DNA of 8,329 nucleotides, taken from NCBI GenBank assembly GCA_030601545.1, contig JAUVTM010000079.1, positions 1 through 8,329 of the forward strand, in the 5' to 3' direction. Shown here in pieces: positions 6,639 to 8,329 of the stretch. The position numbers were made by a program, and so were the translations under genes. The notes below the pieces were generated by a model. The model ran no database searches, had not been told where the DNA came from, and worked only from the letters and a program-made list of their open reading frames with translations. The stretch comes from Syntrophobacterales bacterium. Its GTDB lineage: Bacteria; Desulfobacterota; Syntrophobacteria; BM002. The number at the start of each line of letters is the position of its first letter. Positions within the stretch are counted from its first letter, which is position 1.

Positions 6639-6653
6639 CCGGCGGTCGGCCGG
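6639..6653 (+). other. GGTCG-loop hairpin downstream of the narH TGA
   Basis: CCGGC (6639-6643) pairs with GCCGG (6649-6653) around a GGTCG loop (6644-6648); G6638 and T6654 add a wobble pair. The loop begins 21 nt after the TGA. Bacterial selenocysteine insertion elements are hairpins at about this distance with a G at the start of the loop, and the E. coli fdhF loop contains GGUC. The resemblance may be chance, because the same bases encode the conserved Gly-Gly-Arg region of NarH. Confidence 0.35.
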
Positions 6654-6658
6654 TTAAA

Positions 6659-7834
6659 TTGCTGAAGATTTTTCACAACCCAGATCTTCCTGGTATCGAC
6701 GAGTATTATGAGCCCTGGACCTATAACTATGACAAACTGATCTCCAGCCCTCCCAAAAAACATCAGCCGGCAACCAGACCAAAGTCCCTGATTACCGGCA
6801 AGCCCATGCAGCTGAAGTGGGGCCCCAACTGGGAGGATGATCTTGCCGGGGTGAGCACCACCGGCTCTGGTGATGTGAATTTCAAAAACCTGGATTGCCA
6901 GATTTACCTTCAGTTCAAAAAAGTCTTCATGTTTTATCTCCCACGTCTCTGTGAACACTGTTTGAACCCGGCTTGTGTGGCCTCCTGCCCTTCCGGTGCT
7001 CTCTACAAGCGAGATGAGGACGGTATCGTACTGGTGGACCAGGAGAAGTGCCGTGGCTGGCGCTACTGTGTTTCCGGCTGTCCATACAAGAAGGTCTACT
7101 TCAATTGGCAGACAGGGAGATCGGAGAAGTGTTTGTTCTGTTACCCAAGAGTTGAAGCAGGTTTGACCAGCCTCTGTGCCGAGACCTGCGTGGGCAAGAT
7201 TCGTTATGTTGGCGTCATCCTCTACGATGCGGACAAGATTGGCAGTGTTGCGTCAGTGAAAGAGGATCAGGAACTTTACTCTGCCCACACTGAGATGTTT
7301 CTTGATCCCAAAGATCCGGAGGTAGTGGATGAGGCAATTTCACAGGGCATTCCTCAGAGCTACATCGAAGCCGCCCAGGATTCCCCGGTCTACAAACTCG
7401 CGGTGGATTGGCAACTGGCCTTCCCTCTCCACCCGGAGTTCAGGACGCTTCCAATGGTCTGGTATGTGCCTCCCCTGAGTCCGTTGGTGCAGTTTTTGGA
7501 AAAGTCGGAGGAAGATATTCACAATCCTGAGGCGATGAGGATTCCATTAACCTATCTCGCCAATCTCTTGACCGCCGGGGATGAGGAGCCGATACGTCTT
7601 GCCCTGCAAAGACTCATGGCCCTTCGCAGTTACATGCGATCGAAGCGGGTGGAGGGTGAAGCCGATATGGCCGTTTTAGAAGAGGCCGGTATGACCGCGG
7701 AGATGGCTGAAGGAATGTATCGATTACTTGCGATTGCTAAATATAGGGATCGCTTTGTCATTCCCACGGTCAAGAAGGAGAAAGAAGTTGACCTCTATCA
7801 GGAGCAAGGTGCTGCAGGTTTTGAGACACGCTAA
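6659..7834 (+). CDS. NarH C-terminal fragment after the TGA
   Basis: The open segment downstream of the TGA could in principle start at TTG 6659 or ATG 6806, but neither has a Shine-Dalgarno sequence, so independent translation looks poor. The piece carries the three later cysteine groups, including the C-x2-W-x2-C-x3-C-P motif, and the conserved L-P-M-V-W-Y-V-P-P-L-S-P stretch, but lacks the first group. It ends in TAA directly before repeat D, without the extra C-terminal tail of E. coli NarH. Confidence 0.55.
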   Translation: MLKIFHNPDLPGIDEYYEPWTYNYDKLISSPPKKHQPATRPKSLITGKPMQLKWGPNWEDDLAGVSTTGSGDVNFKNLDCQIYLQFKKVFMFYLPRLCEHCLNPACVASCPSGALYKRDEDGIVLVDQEKCRGWRYCVSGCPYKKVYFNWQTGRSEKCLFCYPRVEAGLTSLCAETCVGKIRYVGVILYDADKIGSVASVKEDQELYSAHTEMFLDPKDPEVVDEAISQGIPQSYIEAAQDSPVYKLAVDWQLAFPLHPEFRTLPMVWYVPPLSPLVQFLEKSEEDIHNPEAMRIPLTYLANLLTAGDEEPIRLALQRLMALRSYMRSKRVEGEADMAVLEEAGMTAEMAEGMYRLLAIAKYRDRFVIPTVKKEKEVDLYQEQGAAGFETR

Positions 7835-7835
7835 T

Positions 7836-7890
7836 GTAGGTCGGATCGTTCCCGCGTTAGTCCCGCTGTAGCGGGATTGATCCGACAAAA
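7836..7890 (+). repeat. REP-like hairpin D (GTAG head, GTCGGATC stem)
   Basis: GTAG at 7836-7839, outer stem GTCGGATC (7840-7847) with GATCCGAC (7879-7886), inner stem TCCCGC (7861-7866) with GCGGGA (7871-7876). A second TCCCGC at 7850-7855 could pair with the same GCGGGA, giving two alternative folds. It begins one base after the narH stop codon. It is the inverse-oriented twin of copy B (54/55 identical). Confidence 0.85.
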
Positions 7891-7940
7891 GGAGGGAACT
7901 TCCGTAACTCAATGCCGTGTAGCAAGCGCTCCGGTCGACG

Positions 7941-8034
7941 AAATCCCCCTCGATCCCCCTTTACGAAAGGGGGAAGATTTTTAAGTGATTTCATTAAGTT
8001 CCCCCCTTTAGCAAAGGGGGGATGGGGGGGATTT
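7941..8034. repeat. composite inverted-repeat element of C-rich/G-rich hairpins
   Basis: Two related hairpins lie head to head inside a 94-bp block. The first is CCCCCTTT (7955-7962), loop ACG, AAAGGGGG (7966-7973), an 8-bp stem. The second is CCCCCCTTT (8001-8009), loop AGC, AAAGGGGGG (8013-8021), a 9-bp stem. The ends form an imperfect terminal inverted repeat: 7941-7962 against 8013-8034, 18 of 22 matching, starting AAATCCCCC and ending GGGGATTT. AAATCCCCC-type hairpins are common dispersed repeats in many bacterial genomes. The layout resembles a small MITE-like or two-unit mosaic repeat. No transposase is present and no target duplication was identified. Confidence 0.75.
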
Positions 8035-8182
8035 AAAAGACCTCAGTGTTCTCCTTCACTTTCCTAATCAAACTGTTTAGGGCTAGCTTGGTCACGAAAA
8101 ACCTTATTTGAGTGCTTATGGGGTTAATCCCCGCCCGAAGAGCAATAGATTTCTTCAACATTGAATAGAGTGAGCTCGACAA

Positions 8183-8329
8183 ATGACAGATGAAAAACGT
8201 TCTCTTCTGAAGGTGCTATCGATACTGCTTCAATATCCGGATGATGAATTTATCTTGTCGCTTGAGGAATTGAAGGAAGCGGTGGCACAGATTCCTCAGG
8301 CGGAGCAACGCGAGAGGTGTGTGAATTTT
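8183..8329 (+). CDS. narJ: NarJ, nitrate reductase assembly chaperone (5' part, runs off the window)
   Basis: Forty-nine codons are present with no stop before the edge. The start M-T-D-E-K-R-S-L-L-K-V-L-S-I-L-L-Q-Y-P-D resembles NarJ N-termini, where a hydrophobic helix leads into a Leu-x-Tyr-Pro-Asp motif (L-L-E-Y-P-D in E. coli). NarJ is a cytoplasmic chaperone of the TorD/DmsD family that binds NarG and permits molybdenum cofactor insertion and membrane attachment; it is not part of the final enzyme. The position after narGH supports the call, and narI would be expected next. The ribosome binding site is weak: only GAG-type matches at 8168-8174, about 8 nt before the ATG. The 348-nt distance from narH is atypical. 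Confidence 0.85.
   Translation, partial: MTDEKRSLLKVLSILLQYPDDEFILSLEELKEAVAQIPQAEQRERCVNF

Larger units (their letters stand above)
6413..7834 (+). pseudogene. narH: respiratory nitrate reductase beta subunit NarH, interrupted by in-frame TGA
   Basis: NarH carries electrons from NarI to NarG through one [3Fe-4S] and three [4Fe-4S] clusters. If codon 70 is read through, the product is 473 residues; E. coli NarH is 512, and the difference is mostly the missing C-terminal tail. All cysteine groups are present: C16, C19, C22, C26; C180, C183, C188, C192; C213, W216, C219, C223 (Trp in place of a cysteine, the [3Fe-4S] signature); C240, C243, C255, C259. The last three groups keep the E. coli spacing with a constant offset of four. 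The start overlaps narG by 11 nt and has AGGTGG at 6401-6406. The TGA at 6620-6622 lies in frame, and conserved NarH sequence resumes directly after it, so this is a point nonsense change and not an indel. It may be a true pseudogene, a sequencing or assembly error, or recoding. The family assignment is certain; the functional state is not. Confidence 0.93.
7835..8182. other. 348-nt repeat-filled gap between narH and narJ
   Basis: No gene is seen. The first 200 nt hold repeat D and the composite element at 7941-8034. The last 148 nt (8035-8182) have no recognised feature and no convincing promoter. nar operons normally have narH and narJ adjacent or overlapping, so this spacing is unusual and could separate expression of narJ from narGH. 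Confidence 0.7.

Noticed and set aside
6413..7834. Frameshift as the cause of the narH interruption
   Set aside because: The conserved sequence before and after the TGA is in the same frame, so an indel is not needed.
287..7834. Reassigned genetic code with TGA as Trp or Gly
   Set aside because: hcp, narG and the rest of narH contain no other internal TGA although Trp and Gly are frequent, and Trp is encoded by TGG throughout.
8041..8182. A separate narJ promoter
   Set aside because: TTGGTC and TTATTT-like hexamers occur, but no pair with proper spacing and good consensus was found.

Overview
This window is bacterial DNA from a nitrate-respiring anaerobe or facultative anaerobe. It holds five protein-coding loci, all on the + strand: hcp (hybrid cluster protein), a small [4Fe-4S] ferredoxin, narG, narH, and the first 49 codons of narJ, which runs off the right edge. 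The Hcp cysteine spacing (C-x2-C-x8-C-x5-C) is the [4Fe-4S] type of strict anaerobes, and the ferredoxin resembles the Desulfovibrio gigas single-cluster type. Together with the abundant intergenic repeats this suggests a Desulfobacterota-like (delta-proteobacterial) or similar anaerobic lineage; the taxonomic guess is an inference and weak.

Layout. 1-286: AT-rich leader with a 20-bp palindrome, an FNR/CRP-type box, a perfect -10 hexamer and a strong ribosome binding site for hcp. 287-1915: hcp. 1916-2179: a G+C hairpin followed by three GTAG-headed repeat hairpins. 2180-2374: ferredoxin. 2375-2730: two more repeat hairpins, otherwise nothing recognised. 2731-6423: narG. 6413-7834: narH, overlapping narG by 11 nt and broken by an in-frame TGA at codon 70. 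7835-8182: a 348-nt gap between narH and narJ, filled largely by one repeat hairpin and a composite inverted repeat. 8183-8329: start of narJ.

How it works together. NarGH (with NarI, not in the window) reduces nitrate to nitrite at the cytoplasmic face of the membrane, and NarJ is the chaperone that inserts the molybdenum cofactor into NarG. Nitrite reduction generates nitric oxide and hydroxylamine as by-products, and Hcp removes such reactive nitrogen species; the ferredoxin could be its electron donor or serve another pathway. 

The most notable points are the in-frame TGA in narH, which separates the first iron-sulfur motif from the other three; a family of repeat hairpins with a GTAG head (six copies, three subtypes, two copies 54/55 identical in opposite orientation about 5.7 kb apart), which match the structural definition of REP elements mobilised by RAYT transposases; and the repeat-filled gap inside a normally compact nar operon. 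I see no clearly new multi-gene system here.
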